Assembly: GCF_000471905.2 (NCBI RefSeq)
Contig: NW_006498220.1
Location: forward strand, 3,524,454 to 3,588,453
DNA: 64,000 nucleotides
Direction of reading: 5' to 3'
Source: Amborella trichopoda
Lineage: Eukaryota > Streptophyta > Magnoliopsida > Amborellales > Amborellaceae
Shown here: one piece after another, positions 21,761 through 32,440 of the stretch
How positions within the stretch are numbered: position 1 is the first letter of the stretch
Layout of the letters: each line of letters opens with the position of its first letter
Notes under the pieces: model-generated
What the model saw: the letters and a program-made list of their open reading frames with translations, nothing else
What the model was told of the DNA's origin: nothing
Databases searched by the model: none
Made by a program: the position numbers and the translations under genes

Positions 21761-23700
21761 GGTGGCTGTAACTTTTTGCCTGACCTAAGACTAGTCAGGT
21801 CATTGTTGGTCACTACTTCAGAGATCTTCACCATGTGGCAAGCTTCGTGAGAATAGAAGCTCTGCCCTCTTGATTCTCTCATCCTTTGCTTGAAGTCGGG
21901 CTCAAAGGGCCATTGCGGTTTCTTGGCCTTGCGATTCTTATGCCACTTGGGAAGCTCTTTGATAGAGGGAGGAGGTTTTAGCTCTAGACGCCAAGAAATC
22001 AGTGACTGACAGGAACTCAACCGCTTGGGCCATAGTCTTCTTGAGCTACCTTCAATGCCGCATGCTAGTATTGCAAAGCTCTTTGTCAAGAACTTCGAAG
22101 TCTGGGAATTTGTAAGTTGACCCTGCTAAAAGACGTGTTAGCAAAAGAAGAAGAAGAAGAGTTGGAAGAGTCAAGGATAGATGAAGGGGGAGAGCTTTTA
22201 AGGTCGTCACTCAGATTGGACCGATCTAGGTAGATTTTAGCGCCATCACCAGAATTGGATGTGTGCAGAGAATCTTTTAGGTCATCATCCTGCTGGGACC
22301 ATTGTGGGGTGCTTTTAATGTTATCACCTTTATTGGACGTGTGCAAGGAATCTTTTAGGTCTTCACTCTGCTTGGACTGTTGAGGGGTGCTTTTAATGTC
22401 ATCACCTTTATTAGACGTATTGGGAGCCCGAGAAGAAGAAGACTCAAGAATGTCTTTTTTACTAGATCGTGGGTTTAGATCGGCACAAGGGACCAACTTA
22501 GGGAAGAAGTCCTACAGGGTTGGCAACGAAGGGAGGGGCTTGAGGAATTCAACCTTAGTCTGGGGGCCAAGGAGTTTCCTCTTTCAACGAGAGGCCCTTA
22601 GTGCTCGTCTCCTTCTACCAATTTTTGGAATGGGTGCAGGTGGACCAGGTTCACGAAGCTCAGGGATCGGCCTTGCTTGGCGAACAGCCTCCCTCTTCAT
22701 GGATTTCATCCTGCTTCATCCTCGATAGACCCGCCATGGTTGGGAAGTCGAGGGTTCATCAAAGTCAGAAGGCTTGGGCAGCTTGTCATCACAAGGGATT
22801 TATGTTTGGGCAACCTCCTGTGTTGTTAGTTCAGTGGGTCGAGCATGATCCTCTAAGATAGAGAGGACAGAATGTCCTCCTTGTACTTTATCTAACATCA
22901 TAGCCTGAAATCCAAAGCATCCTCCTAAGTCATGACCTTGGATTTGGTGATATAGGCACCAACGGTTTTCAATCCCTTTATCAAGACGTCTAGGCTGTCT
23001 TGACGGCTTTGGTGTGATGACCTCGAATTGGACCAAAATAGCATCTGAAGAAGATCTGGTGGTAGTTCATCAACTCGATATATTTGCCCGACTTCCTCTT
23101 GAACTGTCACTATGTGAGGTGCTTCAACTGCCCTGAATGTCTTCTTGAGGATATCGAGCTATATCTGCCCCTTCTGGATTAAAGATTCCATGTGATCTTT
23201 GAGGGTGACTCAATCCTGAGGATGCCTCAACATTATGTGATATGCATAATACCTCTTGTGAGTGGAAAGTCAGCATCTTCTGACCGTTTCATCTCAAGCA
23301 AGGTGATCATCTGTTACTCAATCAACATCCGGAGTAAGGTGGGGACCCACTCCTTATCAAAGCTATAGACTTTCTTTTTATGCTCCTCCTAGTAGTCTTT
23401 CTCGTAGAGTTTATGAGGTGGAGGGACCTTATTGTAGGCCTGGGACTTCTATTCTATTTGAGGTGTATCCTAAGCATTTGGAGGGTTCATCCCCTTAGAA
23501 AAATCCAGAGTTTGAGGTGAAGCCTTCTTGGGGTCTGATACAGTGACAGCAGCACTGATCACCTATTTATGTTGATTGCAGCAAGAATTGGAGCGACCAT
23601 TACCGAAGCTTCAATTGCTTTCACCACATGATGCCGGGTTCTGAAGTTTGCCTTGGTGTTTGAGGAGACTCTCTATCTAAACTGCTTTAGAGATCAAATC
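21754..23700 (-). pseudogene. gag C-terminal region and gag-protease linker of the E element
   Basis: On the minus strand this begins with a gag C-terminal segment homologous to 29240-29430 of the G element (FDKEWVPTLL motif near 23340). It continues to a knuckle-like RWCLYHQIQGHDLGGCFGF segment (about 22905-22970), then a basic linker and a Ser/Asp-rich tandem repeat. It is interrupted by many stops. The gag core and leader are missing because the element is cut at about 23700-23766, where LTR G begins. The knuckle spacing differs from the classical CCHC pattern but resembles the C-x2-H...H-x4-C version of Tat gags. Confidence 0.7.
22100..22440 (-). repeat. Coding tandem repeat (about 78 bp) in the gag-protease linker
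   Basis: Three consecutive units of about 26 codons translate to TSNKGDDIKSTPQQSKQSED-LKDSLH, then TSNKGDNIKSTPQWSQQDDD-LKDSLH, then a more diverged TSNSGDGAK...DDLKSS unit. They are Ser, Asp and Lys rich and likely disordered. The open frame (22086-22496) is kept across all three although the surrounding gag is broken. Confidence 0.7.
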
Positions 23701-25091
23701 CGATATAGAGGTTGGGTTGGAAGCCTCAACGAGCAGGGATATTTCTGGCTGCATGTTACGCACACATGTTTGAACTGCATCAACTTCTGGCATGGGCAAA
23801 CATTTTTCAGCACCTTGGTCCCCGATGCGGAATAAAGGGAGAAGTCAATCAACGAAGCCTAATAAACAGTGGAAATTCCAACAGCCTCAAAATGGCCCCA
23901 AAACTGTTCAATATCTTCATGAGGACTCCTAAACGTCGCCTGCCAAGTTTTCTCGCACTCCAACATGTCTATGGCAGTGTAGACTGAGAAATAGTTTCGA
24001 AAAAATCAGCCTCTCGCACCTTGAAACGGTCTCTATAGCTAGAACTATATTTTCGGTGGGTCAAATTATTTTGGAACCACTGCCATTGGATCCGAAACGG
24101 TTGAAAACCCTTGAGGGTCAAATTTCATCTTAAACAGACATTTTAGGAAACATTATATGCAAAAGAGAAAAACAAGAGGAGCCACATGCTATTCCCGTGT
24201 GGCCACCCTGCAACTCAACTCCATTAAAGGGACAGTCACAAACACTGACTTGCGAGACCTATATCTCACTTGTTTTAACTCGAATCATACTCAAATTTTG
24301 TGAGCGTGTTCGTCTCGTTGAGACAAACGTTTCGATATGTGGCACGCCCCGTGATGATGCCCAAGCTTAAAGAAAAGCTAGAGAGAAGTTGTTGATCTGT
24401 GAAGAAATTTGCAGGAAAATCAATAGCGTCGCACACTCGAGCGGCCAAATCATGCCACTCACAAGCCCGATCGATGTAAAACTAATTCCATCGCATGCGT
24501 AAGGTCTAGGGCTATATTCACTCTGAGCCATGTACATGATGAACGGTTGGATTTTGCACATGAAGCCTATGAAGTGACTATAAATTTCGGTGCTGAAATT
24601 CTAGATTCCGACCAAAACTCCAAAGTTACAAAATCTTTGTTCAGACACAGAATCAAACTTTGTTTATTTTCACGCGATCCTGGTAGCATGATCAGTGTGA
24701 TCCAATAAAGAAATCACAGAAAAACATCAAGGAACGAGCACACTATCGATCTGAAGTTTCAAGATTTATCCAAATTTCAAGTCACATGATCGTGGCCTAA
24801 AAGTACGATCCATGGCTCAAAGTTGGTATCAAATCGATCACCATGCCAAGCCATATAAGAAAACAATCATCTTTTGATCAAACAGGCATCAGAACAACCC
24901 CGGATCATCCATGAGAAATCACGCACGTTCTAGAATAGCACAGGGACTGTTTTGAAATTTTAAAAATTGTTAAGAAGGGGCATACCTATCATTTTGCACC
25001 CTATTTTCCTATTTCTTTTAATTCAATTAAATCTTAATTTCCAACAATTAGGTTTAATTTTGATTAATCCACCCATGTTTGGGCATAACTC

Positions 25092-25099
25092 TATATATA
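25092..25099 (+). promoter_or_regulatory. TATA box of LTR G
   Basis: TATATATA in the context CATAACTC-TATATATACC, upstream of the CT-rich tract. LTR D has the same box at 38393-38400. Confidence 0.55.
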
Positions 25100-25254
25100 C
25101 CATGTACTACCTTTGTACGCAAAGGGGCTTGAACCCTTCGCCAAAAGAGAATTTTTACTTAATAGAATTCCCTTTCTTTCTTGTTGTTGGGTCACGTTTG
25201 GAGAGAGAGGGAGGAGAGAGAAAAATTTTTATCAGTACCTCTGAGCTCAAGGTA

Positions 25255-25350
25255 AATCTTTCTCTCTCTTCTTTTCTTTTTTTTTTCCTCTGCCTTTCTT
25301 CTTCTCTCTCTTCTTTTCTTTCTTCTTCTTCTTCTTTTTCGTCTGAGCTT
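25255..25350 (+). repeat. Short CT-rich tract of LTR G
   Basis: TTTCTCTCTCTTCTTTTC and TTCTTCTTCTTC runs, about 95 bases. The tract is much shorter than in LTRs A, B, E, F and I. This tract length separates the G/D subtype. Confidence 0.75.
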
Positions 25351-25389
25351 CGCTCAGAGGCTATGCACGGCAGTGGTAGTGCCATGCAT
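25344..25389 (+). repeat. Two adjacent hairpins in the transcribed part of LTR G
   Basis: The first, at 25344-25356, is a perfect TGAGC...GCTCA palindrome with a TTC loop. The second, at 25363-25389, pairs ATGCACGGCA with TGCCATGCAT around GTGGTAG, with one C-A mismatch. In LTR D (38713-38739) the second hairpin reads ATGCATGGTA and TGTCGTGCAT, where the mismatch is a T-G pair and all ten positions can pair. Confidence 0.65.
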
Positions 25390-26780
25390 GCCTCTTCTTT
25401 TCTTTCCCCCTCTTGTGGCTTCACAGGTCGTGCATGGTGATGGCAGCGCCATGTGTGAGTTGTCTTCTCTTCCTCTTCATTCGTCTCTGCCTCTCCACGA
25501 GACACACAGATGACGATGCTTCCTAACGCCCGCAGGGGTCTCACCCTGTTGCGTGCCTATCGCAGACGACGATGCCCATCACCGCCCGAGAAGGGTCACG
25601 TCAATACCTATCGCCGTCCACTAACTTCTCTCGTGCCCTCTGCCCATCGCCGATAGTGATGTTTATCGCCTCCCGTAATGGGTCTTGGCGATACCTATCG
25701 TCGTCCGCGAGCCCCCTTCGCGTGCTCGACTTCTATCGCCATCCGTGAGCTTTCTTTGTGCGCTTGGGGCCTATCACCATCTACAAGCTTTCTTCATACG
25801 CTCGGTGCCTATCGCCGTTTGCAAGCTTCCTTCATGCGCTCGGTGCCTGTTGCCATGCACAGGCTCCTCTCTGCATCCCACAACTGCCACTGTGCACTTC
25901 ACAAGAAGTTATCGCTGCCTGCAAAGGGACGTGTTGCCTTCTCATGTTGCCCACGATGTTCCCTAACACCGCCTGTAGTACATTGTTTGCCCCCCTTTTG
26001 CCGTGAGCAATAGTGTCCAGCTCCGTTAGGACCTCCTCCCTTTTCCGTCTCGTGTCATCTCTTCATTCTCTTCCCTTCTCACTTAGTCGAGGGTAGACTC
26101 GGTCTAGCATTGCCATAGCAATCTAGCTGTCGAGCAGTATTGTTGTCGTGTTAGTCCGGAATACCATACCTGTCTTGCTGCCACACCAAATTAATACAGT
26201 CATATCGACCTTGGTTTCGAATAGTATTGTCGTCATGCCGGTCTGGGTTACCGTGCCCATCTTGCTACCACTCTGAGTCGGTCATTGCACTGGTCCAGCT
26301 ATCATGCTAGTCTCATCTCCTTGTTGAGTCCCCTCTTCTTTTCTCATCTCATTCAAACCCTCGTATTTTCATCACTCTAACTTCTCACGTTCTCAGCCAT
26401 ATGAAGGTGCATTGCCCTAAGACAAGAGTGGGTCCTTCAGCCCACTTGTCTTTGCAAATTAACTATAGTAGTGTTGTGTAGAAAACAAGGAGATTACAAG
26501 TCAAGGGAGGTGATTCCGCACCAGCTGAAACAGTTGGGGGGCTTTCCGTCGTGATCTAAGAGGGCGCCGGCGTGAACCAGCTCAAGTAAGTCTCGGACTC
26601 AGGTGAGGTTGGTCCCCATCTCACATCCAAAAATTTTCTCTCACTAGTTGGACACCTGCCCTTGTTCTGTGAATGAGGTTCTCGAGAGAGTGATCTCAAG
26701 TCCCGGATCTTCCGAACCTGAGACACGTGTCACTCGATCACCTAGATCCATGGAGGCGAGATCAAGGCATAAAACCAGCT

Positions 26781-26798
26781 TGGCGACTCCAATGGGGA
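26781..26798 (+). other. Primer-binding site, tRNA-Arg type (G element)
   Basis: TGGCGACTCCAATGGGGA lies three bases after the LTR G end. It is complementary to the 3' end (including CCA) of a plant tRNA-Arg whose acceptor side ends CCCCAGCGGAGTCG-CCA, with two mismatches at the AA pair. Minus-strand DNA synthesis would start here. tRNA-Arg priming is known for Ogre-type elements of the Tat group, in agreement with the dual RNase H. Confidence 0.85.
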
Positions 26799-26978
26799 CT
26801 TATTACCCCTTTTGTCGGTTAGCTCTTGTTTGATTAGTATCACCTTTTACTTTCTGCATTACATTCTATGGCATCTGGGTTATTCAACCCGCTCATCCGA
26901 GTCAGAGACTTTCTTATCCTTGCACTCATGACTGTCCCAGAGAAGTGAACTGCACATGCTTCCTTCCCTACACTCCTT

Positions 26979-27424
26979 TTGAATCAGGACTCACATTTAA
27001 GTTCTTTCAGGGTTGGTGCGAGAAGGGACTTAAAGGTCCCTTACTCCTCGCTTCCTCGCCCTAGTGGACCCATCACGAAGGCCCCTTGCATTGGTAAGAC
27101 ATTTGATATCGCACACAGCACGCACCTTGCTACTGGCAAGTCCCGTGCCGATCATATTGTTGGGGTACGCCTAAAGGTTGCTCGTGCCGCTTTCACGAGA
27201 GGCAAGCCTGAGGGTCGCAGTAAGGCAGTCCCCCATACTCCTTCACCACTTCGAACCTCTATACCTAGAGGCTCAACACACTGAGGCGGGAACCCTACAG
27301 CCTCCACCTCTCGCACACACCTAAAGGCTAATGGTCCAACCACTCGAGCCACACCTTGGGGCAACTTTCATACTGCCTTGAGCTCATGTCCAGGGCTAGA
27401 CCTTCTTGGGCCAAACCCTGCATG
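26979..27424 (+). pseudogene. Leader reading frame, first segment (G element)
   Basis: From ATG at 26979 the frame stays open to TGA at 27282-27284 and then on to about 27424. Its translation contains RRDLKVPYS, TKAPCIGKTF, AHSTHLATGKS, GRSKAVPH, SIPRGSTH, GGNPTAS and TRATPWGNF. The same ordered motifs, in one frame, appear in the I element (62023-62643) and on the minus strand in the F element (about 52380-52800). I do not recognise the protein; it is basic and His-, Ser- and Pro-rich. Ogre elements are known to carry an extra ORF of unknown function before gag, and this may be an equivalent. Confidence 0.55.
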
Positions 27425-28349
27425 AGTCATACATTTGCATCCCACAGCTTGGGGTAGCAGCAGTTCTGTGCCAACTTGAGCACACGAGGGCCGACCGTTC
27501 TGTCCTCTCTCTCAACACACACAGCTTCATCCTATGAGAGATAGGCTCCCGTCGGGTCCCTCAAAGACACAAGATCGTGGGTGTCGACCTCCCAAGGTCG
27601 AACCAGTTGACTGAGCCTGGGTTGACCCCTAAGTCACACGGACGACTAACCCTAAAGGTGCACACGCACCCGCTTTATAGGTTCCTCCCCGACCCCGGTT
27701 CAAGCGGAGTCATGAACCATCTCCTTCTTATGTCGCTCTTCCTACACCAGGCAAGCATCTCGTGACCTGGTACTCAAAAGTTTTCCCGAAGAGTACCATC
27801 TTGAGTCAGCCGTCCCAAGTCAGACATGCACCGAGGCCCACAGGGGAATTCGAGGTAACAGCTTATTGTCAGACAAAGGCCTCGAGCCTCCAAGGAAGAA
27901 ACCCATGTTTCCTTCTATCCTCTGCTCCAATTAATAAACACAGCCCTCGCATGCTCAAGAAAATCGAGGCAGTCTAAATGTCAGGCTCGGTTCTGGGGTG
28001 GAGTCCATAGCAGCCTCAAGATTAAGCAGAAGAGAGGCCTATAAATCCTGACCAGAGAAGTCTCTAAGGCAGTTGAGGTCACCACCCTTGGAAACCTCCT
28101 GCCTCATAATCCATTTTTCCCTCTTCAAATTTTAGAACCAAAGCAGATCCAAGAATATTGCTCGGTGATCACTGCCAAGAAACTATGGTCCCAAGACCGT
28201 CGAGAACCGATCCTCACAAGGTCGACGCACAAGGCTTGGGTTTAGTCGGGGCATGCTGAGCCCCTGCCGACCAATTTTCCTCGTAACCCTCGCCAACCCC
28301 TGTAGTCCACTACTTCATCTGGCTGTGATCTTCTAGGGTCAGTGTCATA
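27425..28349 (+). other. Remainder of the G leader, with second conserved coding-like segment
   Basis: A second segment (about 27985-28245, TAG at 28243-28245) reads ILTREVSKAV, NPFFPLQILEP, WSQDRREPILTRSTHK, with one in-frame TAA (28042-28044) where the I element has a Gln codon. The I element (63012-63311) reads ILTREVTKAV, NPFYPLQTMKP, SQDCRVPIQTRSAYKS in the matching order. The rest (27425-27985) aligns loosely with the I and F leaders and includes the FPKSTIL segment. No other gene is seen. Confidence 0.5.
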
Positions 28350-29940
28350 GTGATCAACGAGCCGGATGACGCCCAAGAAGAGAGGATGAACAGGTTCGAG
28401 GTAATGATGCAGTCCATCATCAAAAAGATGGAAAGCTTAGAAGCCTCCAGGTCCCCTTCTTCTCACCATGAGACCGATTCCTCATCTGGTGAAGACACAG
28501 TTCCTAGACAAACTCCCCCACCAGTCTCCCAAGACAGCTCTACTTCCCGCACGGTTTCTCAAGCAGATATAGGTGTCATGGTGACCCACAGTCTCAAGAA
28601 CAAGGTCCAGGCATGCAAGATGCACCGCTCTACCAGAAGGCAGGCCATTTGTATATCGATCAGGTGGCGTGTTCCCCCAAACTATCAAGAAGGGAAGCTT
28701 CTCATGTTCGACAATACTACGTCCCCTCACTAGCATACTGCTCCCTTCTAAGTGGCTTGTCAAGAGACGTAAATTGACGAGCGACTCCTCCTCCGTTAGT
28801 TCGTCGAGACTCTCGAAGGGCCAGCCTTCCAGTGGTGTGCTCGGTTGCCCCCAAACTCTGTGCACACATGGTAGGAAATGGAGCAATTGTTTTACCAATG
28901 TTTCTACAAAGTCCAAAGGAATGTAGAAACCATAGAGCTCCGCACCTTGACTCAAGACCCAGGTGAGCTGGTTGACAAGTTCATATCCCGATGGAGAGAG
29001 TTAGCAACCTTTCGTGCTACTCCCATTACTGAAAAAGAAGCAGTTCAAACCTATATATGGAATATCCTGCCCGAGATCACCCTCCATGTCAGAGCTCATC
29101 TCTAAAGCAGATCGTAAAAAAAGTTTGTCCAAGCACCATGGTGGATCTCGCCAACAACCCTCTGGCTCAAACTCCTGCTCTAAAAAAAGGGGCAACCAGC
29201 AAAAAGTGGTGATTCGTGCAGCTGTCATGATGACTAACACTAAGAATGTCGCCCCTCAAACCTTGGACCACTCCAAGGCACAAACGTCTCAGGTCGGGGT
29301 CAAGCAGTAGTCCTATAACAGCATCCCGCCTCTTAAAAATATTAATCGAAGTGACTACTGGATCTACCACCATAACAAGGTCTATCCTTTTGACAAGGAG
29401 TGGGTTCCTACACTGCTTCGACTACTACTGGAGCAACACATGATCTAGCTACCAGAGGTCAACACTGAAGAACAAGCTGGAGAAGAGACACATGAGAGGT
29501 ACTGCGCCTATCATAAGAAAGTAGGCCACCCCACTCACTGCTATAATCTCAAAGACACTATCGAAACCCTTATTAACAACAGATAAAGCTCGAAGAGTTA
29601 AAGAAAGCATTCGACGCAACTGAGGCTTCTTACATAGTGACAATCCAAAAGGGTGACAAGGCACCCGCGATTCTATGTGAACTATTCTCCATAATGCTCG
29701 AAGGACTCCTCACACCTAAGCTAACAAGGCAGCCCAAGTTCCTGCCTTCAGGAATTGAGAACCTCTGGTGCGCGTATCACCATACACAATGCCATGACCG
29801 GAACGAATGCACTGGCTTCCATGAGTTCTTGGCAAAGAAGATACAGCAATGCCAAGAAATCCATGGTAAACCAAAAGGCACCCTCAAGTCTCTCTTCCAC
29901 TAGTGCAAGAGGAACTCCCGACACAAGCCCCAAGAAGCAC
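28350..29940 (+). pseudogene. gag pseudogene of the G element
   Basis: The start region NEPDDAQEERMNRFEVMMQS matches SEPGDAQEERMNKFEDM in the I element and DDQEDCMNRFEDMI in the minus-strand C fragment. It continues through a Ser/Thr/Pro-rich stretch, VSQADIGVMVTHSLKNK, the gag core (FVETLEG, RLPPNSVHT, MEQLFYQCFYKVQRNVETI, LTQDPGELVDKFISRWREL), then DYWIYHHNKVYPFDKEWVPT and a YCAYHKKVGHPTHCYNLKD zinc-binding-like segment (about 29499-29555). A second WCAYHHTQCHDRNECTGF segment (about 29764-29817) follows. Many stops and frameshifts make it non-coding now. gag forms the virus-like particle in this family. Confidence 0.8.
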
Positions 29941-30900
29941 TGAGCTAGACCCTTTGTAGGTCCTTTTTGAGGCGATGTTCCAACAGGGTCTCGTCACTCC
30001 CAAGCCTGCCAAGTAGACTAAGCACCTTTCGCAGGTCACAGAAAATATCTAGTGCCCATATCACCAGGTATGGGGCCACGAGTTGAAGGAATGCTCTGGG
30101 TTCGAAGCTATAGTTGCACAGAAAGTACAGAAAGACCACATTGTTTGTGTTGTCCTCCCAGAATGCTTCCAAGACATCGCTCCCGTTCAAGAGGAAACCA
30201 ATGAGCATACACTAGACCCTTCAGAGCCCTAGGAAATCTACCATGAACGAAGTAGAATCAAGTTCCTAAAGTGTGAGGCAATCCACCAAGCCAAGGTTAC
30301 TCATCAACCTGATAGGATGAACCAAACCCCTCCTCAGGGATCCTAAAGAAGACGAGCTCCCAGGTCTGCTTGCCAAAGGAATCGTCTTCCTCAGCCACCA
30401 GTCGAGGAAGAACTTCGCAAGCCTCTTCCACCGCTGCCAACCTTATAGGAATTCATCTCAGGAGCAGCTTGCCTAATCCTATTGTCTAATCAGACGGACG
30501 TCCCTGAGTCATCAACAGCTCAGAAGCCGTCCAATGCTGGTGACGACGCTAAAAAGGAAGCGCCTAAGAAAAATGCTAGCCCTGGCGGCTGGATTCTTGA
30601 CAGTCGCTGACAACTTATCAACCCAAGCCAAAGCGACCCATCCTCAAGATCCTCTTCCAAAGAGGCCTCTCACTTGGTGCAGATCTTGGGAGTGCCATCT
30701 AGCATGGGGAAAATGACTCTGAGATTAGGGAAGAAGTAACAACCCACACCTCAAAAGCTCAAGGCCCTCAAGTTTCTTGATAGGGCTACCCCAACTGTCC
30801 CTTGTGCACATGCTCGTCAGGCTTAGAAGAGTACGCCGCCCAAGCGTCAAGTGGTCTGAGAACCAGTAGATGGCTCTTCTTCGATTGCTTCCTAGGAGTC
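29941..30900 (+). other. gag-protease linker remnant of the G element
   Basis: Stops in all frames. Short coding echoes resemble the linker of the E element, such as the AKKEAPKKNASPGGWILDS stretch near 30550-30600 and Pro/Ser-rich segments. The minus-strand frame 29945-30208 is a shadow. No protease follows in this strand. Confidence 0.4.
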
Positions 30901-32440
30901 TTACGTATCTCCGGTGGCTTCTGATTCACTCTCTGCTCTGGAGGATTCATCTTCTCTTTCTCCTGAGGCTTCCTCTGGCTCTCCCAAGGCTCAAGATGGT
31001 GTCTCAGATCCCACTACCCCGATTGAAATTGCTTCAAACCGGAAAGTGACATCCGTGGTTGAGGAGGAGGGCCCAGTCCCGATGGAGATTAATGAGGTAG
31101 TCGTAGTGGAAAGGCCCCTAAGGCCCAGGAAGTCGCTGCACCTATCAAGCGCGATGGTGTAGTCATGGCAGGGGAAACTTCAAGAGAGCTCGTGGTCATA
31201 AAAGAGGCAGACACCTCAAGAACTGAAGAAGGAGTACATAAGTAGCAGGAGGTTGCTGCCTCAAGTGATGTAGCGATGGGGGATGCAGAGGCAGGACACC
31301 CCCAGGGATCAGGCGTGGAGGGCTCAAAGGCTATACCCCTGGCTGTCGAAGAGGCAGGCCCTGTGGAGGAGCCTGTAGTTGAAGTGGCTCCTCCAGAGGA
31401 CAAGGCCAAAGAAGGAGAGAGAGAAGGTATCGACCCTGTCGAGGTGAAGATGGCAGTTCAAGAAGAGAGGAGGCAAGGAGAAGTCGTTGCCCTAAGAGAG
31501 GAGGCTACCGTGGTGCAACCTGACACAGAGGTAGTAGCTCCAAGTGAGGAGGTCAGCCTTGCCCCGGCTAAGGTTATGGAGCTTACAGAGGGTGAAGCTA
31601 CAACACCTGAGCATGAGAGGGTCGAGCCCGAAATGGTCATGGCAGGGGATTTGAGTGAGAGAGTTATTGTTGAGGTACTAGAGCAGCCTGAGGTTGCCCT
31701 TAAATCTGAGGAGCCTAAGGCCTTGGCTACAGCTGGGGATCCTCCCGCTGTGGTCTCTCTTACTGTACTGCCCAGGCCCACTTTCAGCTAGCTATCAGGT
31801 GTCATTATTGAGATGCTTTGAATGGGCCTCTAGAAGCTGAAGGAGTTGTCTCTCGAAGAGCATGGACCAATGATAGGGAGTGCGCCCAAAGTCCTTCCGT
31901 ACTTTGACAGTGTTGCCAATGAGCTGGAGGGATGGAGGATGAAGGCTCTGCAGGCGAAGAGGCCGCAACGCATCTAGAGGGCTCATAGCTAGAGTCGTTG
32001 GAGGCTTCTCTAGCACAAAATTGAGAGCTAACAGAGGTCTAGGTAGGGGAGATGGAAGCTACCATCTCTTAAAAGTCCACTCTTTTCTAGAAGGCCGTAA
32101 CGCACCATAACAAGGTAATGACTCTGAAGGCGAAGATTGCCAAGTGGGTGTAGGAGCTCGAAAGGCTGGAAAAGGAGACAACACCTTGGGAATAAGGAAC
32201 TGGGCCAGAAGTTGTTGGACCTCGAGTATTCCTTGAGCGAGCAGTTAACCCTAGTGGAGAATGAGGCTGGGCTGGTGGCCGAATTGAGAGTGGGCATCAA
32301 GCGAGCGAGAGCCTCAACCGAAGAGTGCAAGGGGAAGGTCAATGAGATCATGACCGCTTTTGACAGTGCCTTCTTTCTATTTTTCTTTCTCTTTCATTGT
32401 AAAGAAAAGACACCTGTATATTCTTTTTGATGAATGATAT
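30901..32440 (+). pseudogene. Acidic, coiled-coil-like reading frame in place of pol
   Basis: Two long plus-strand frames (30914-31162 and 31276-31791) are joined by one frameshift and one stop. Together they encode a Glu/Val/Ala/Pro-rich acidic protein with words such as VVEEEGPVPMEINEVVVVER, EEAGPVEEPVVEVAPPEDKA and VALREEATVVQPDTEVVAPS. After about 31800 the frame is broken, but Glu/Leu-rich heptad-like stretches follow, for example ELGQKLLDLEYSLSEQLTLV and RVGIKRARASTEECKGKVNE, ending near 32361. Then come AT-rich, T-rich bases. No catalytic motif is visible. It sits where PR-RT-INT should be, so the G/D element lacked a sense-strand pol. The tail resembles coiled-coil tails of plant retrotransposon accessory proteins, but I cannot name the family. 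Confidence 0.5.

Larger units (their letters stand above)
23767..26777 (+). mobile_element. Tat-type LTR G (5' LTR of the G/D element)
   Basis: It starts TGTTTGAA at 23767, followed after about 26 extra bases by the CATTTTTCAGCACCTTGGTC motif seen at the start of LTRs B, C and D. It ends at CA (26776-26777), three bases before the PBS. It contains the conserved U3 core, a TATATATA box (25092-25099), a short CT-rich tract (about 25255-25350), hairpins (25344-25389) and a U5 of GCC/TATCGCC-rich repeats (25500-26000). LTR D is its visibly closest relative, sharing the same U5 subtype. Confidence 0.9.

Noticed and set aside
25155..25544. Glu/Arg/Lys-rich minus-strand frame of 129 residues resembling a coiled-coil protein
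   Set aside because: It is the complement of the CT-rich tract in LTR G; LTR D shows the same artefact at 38493-38774.
28482..28955. Minus-strand frame of 157 residues
   Set aside because: Antisense shadow of the plus-strand gag, whose motifs match two other gag copies.
31089..31781. Ala/Ser/Thr-rich minus-strand frames
   Set aside because: Antisense of the acidic plus-strand frame; the Glu/Val codons read backward give Ser/Thr/Ala.
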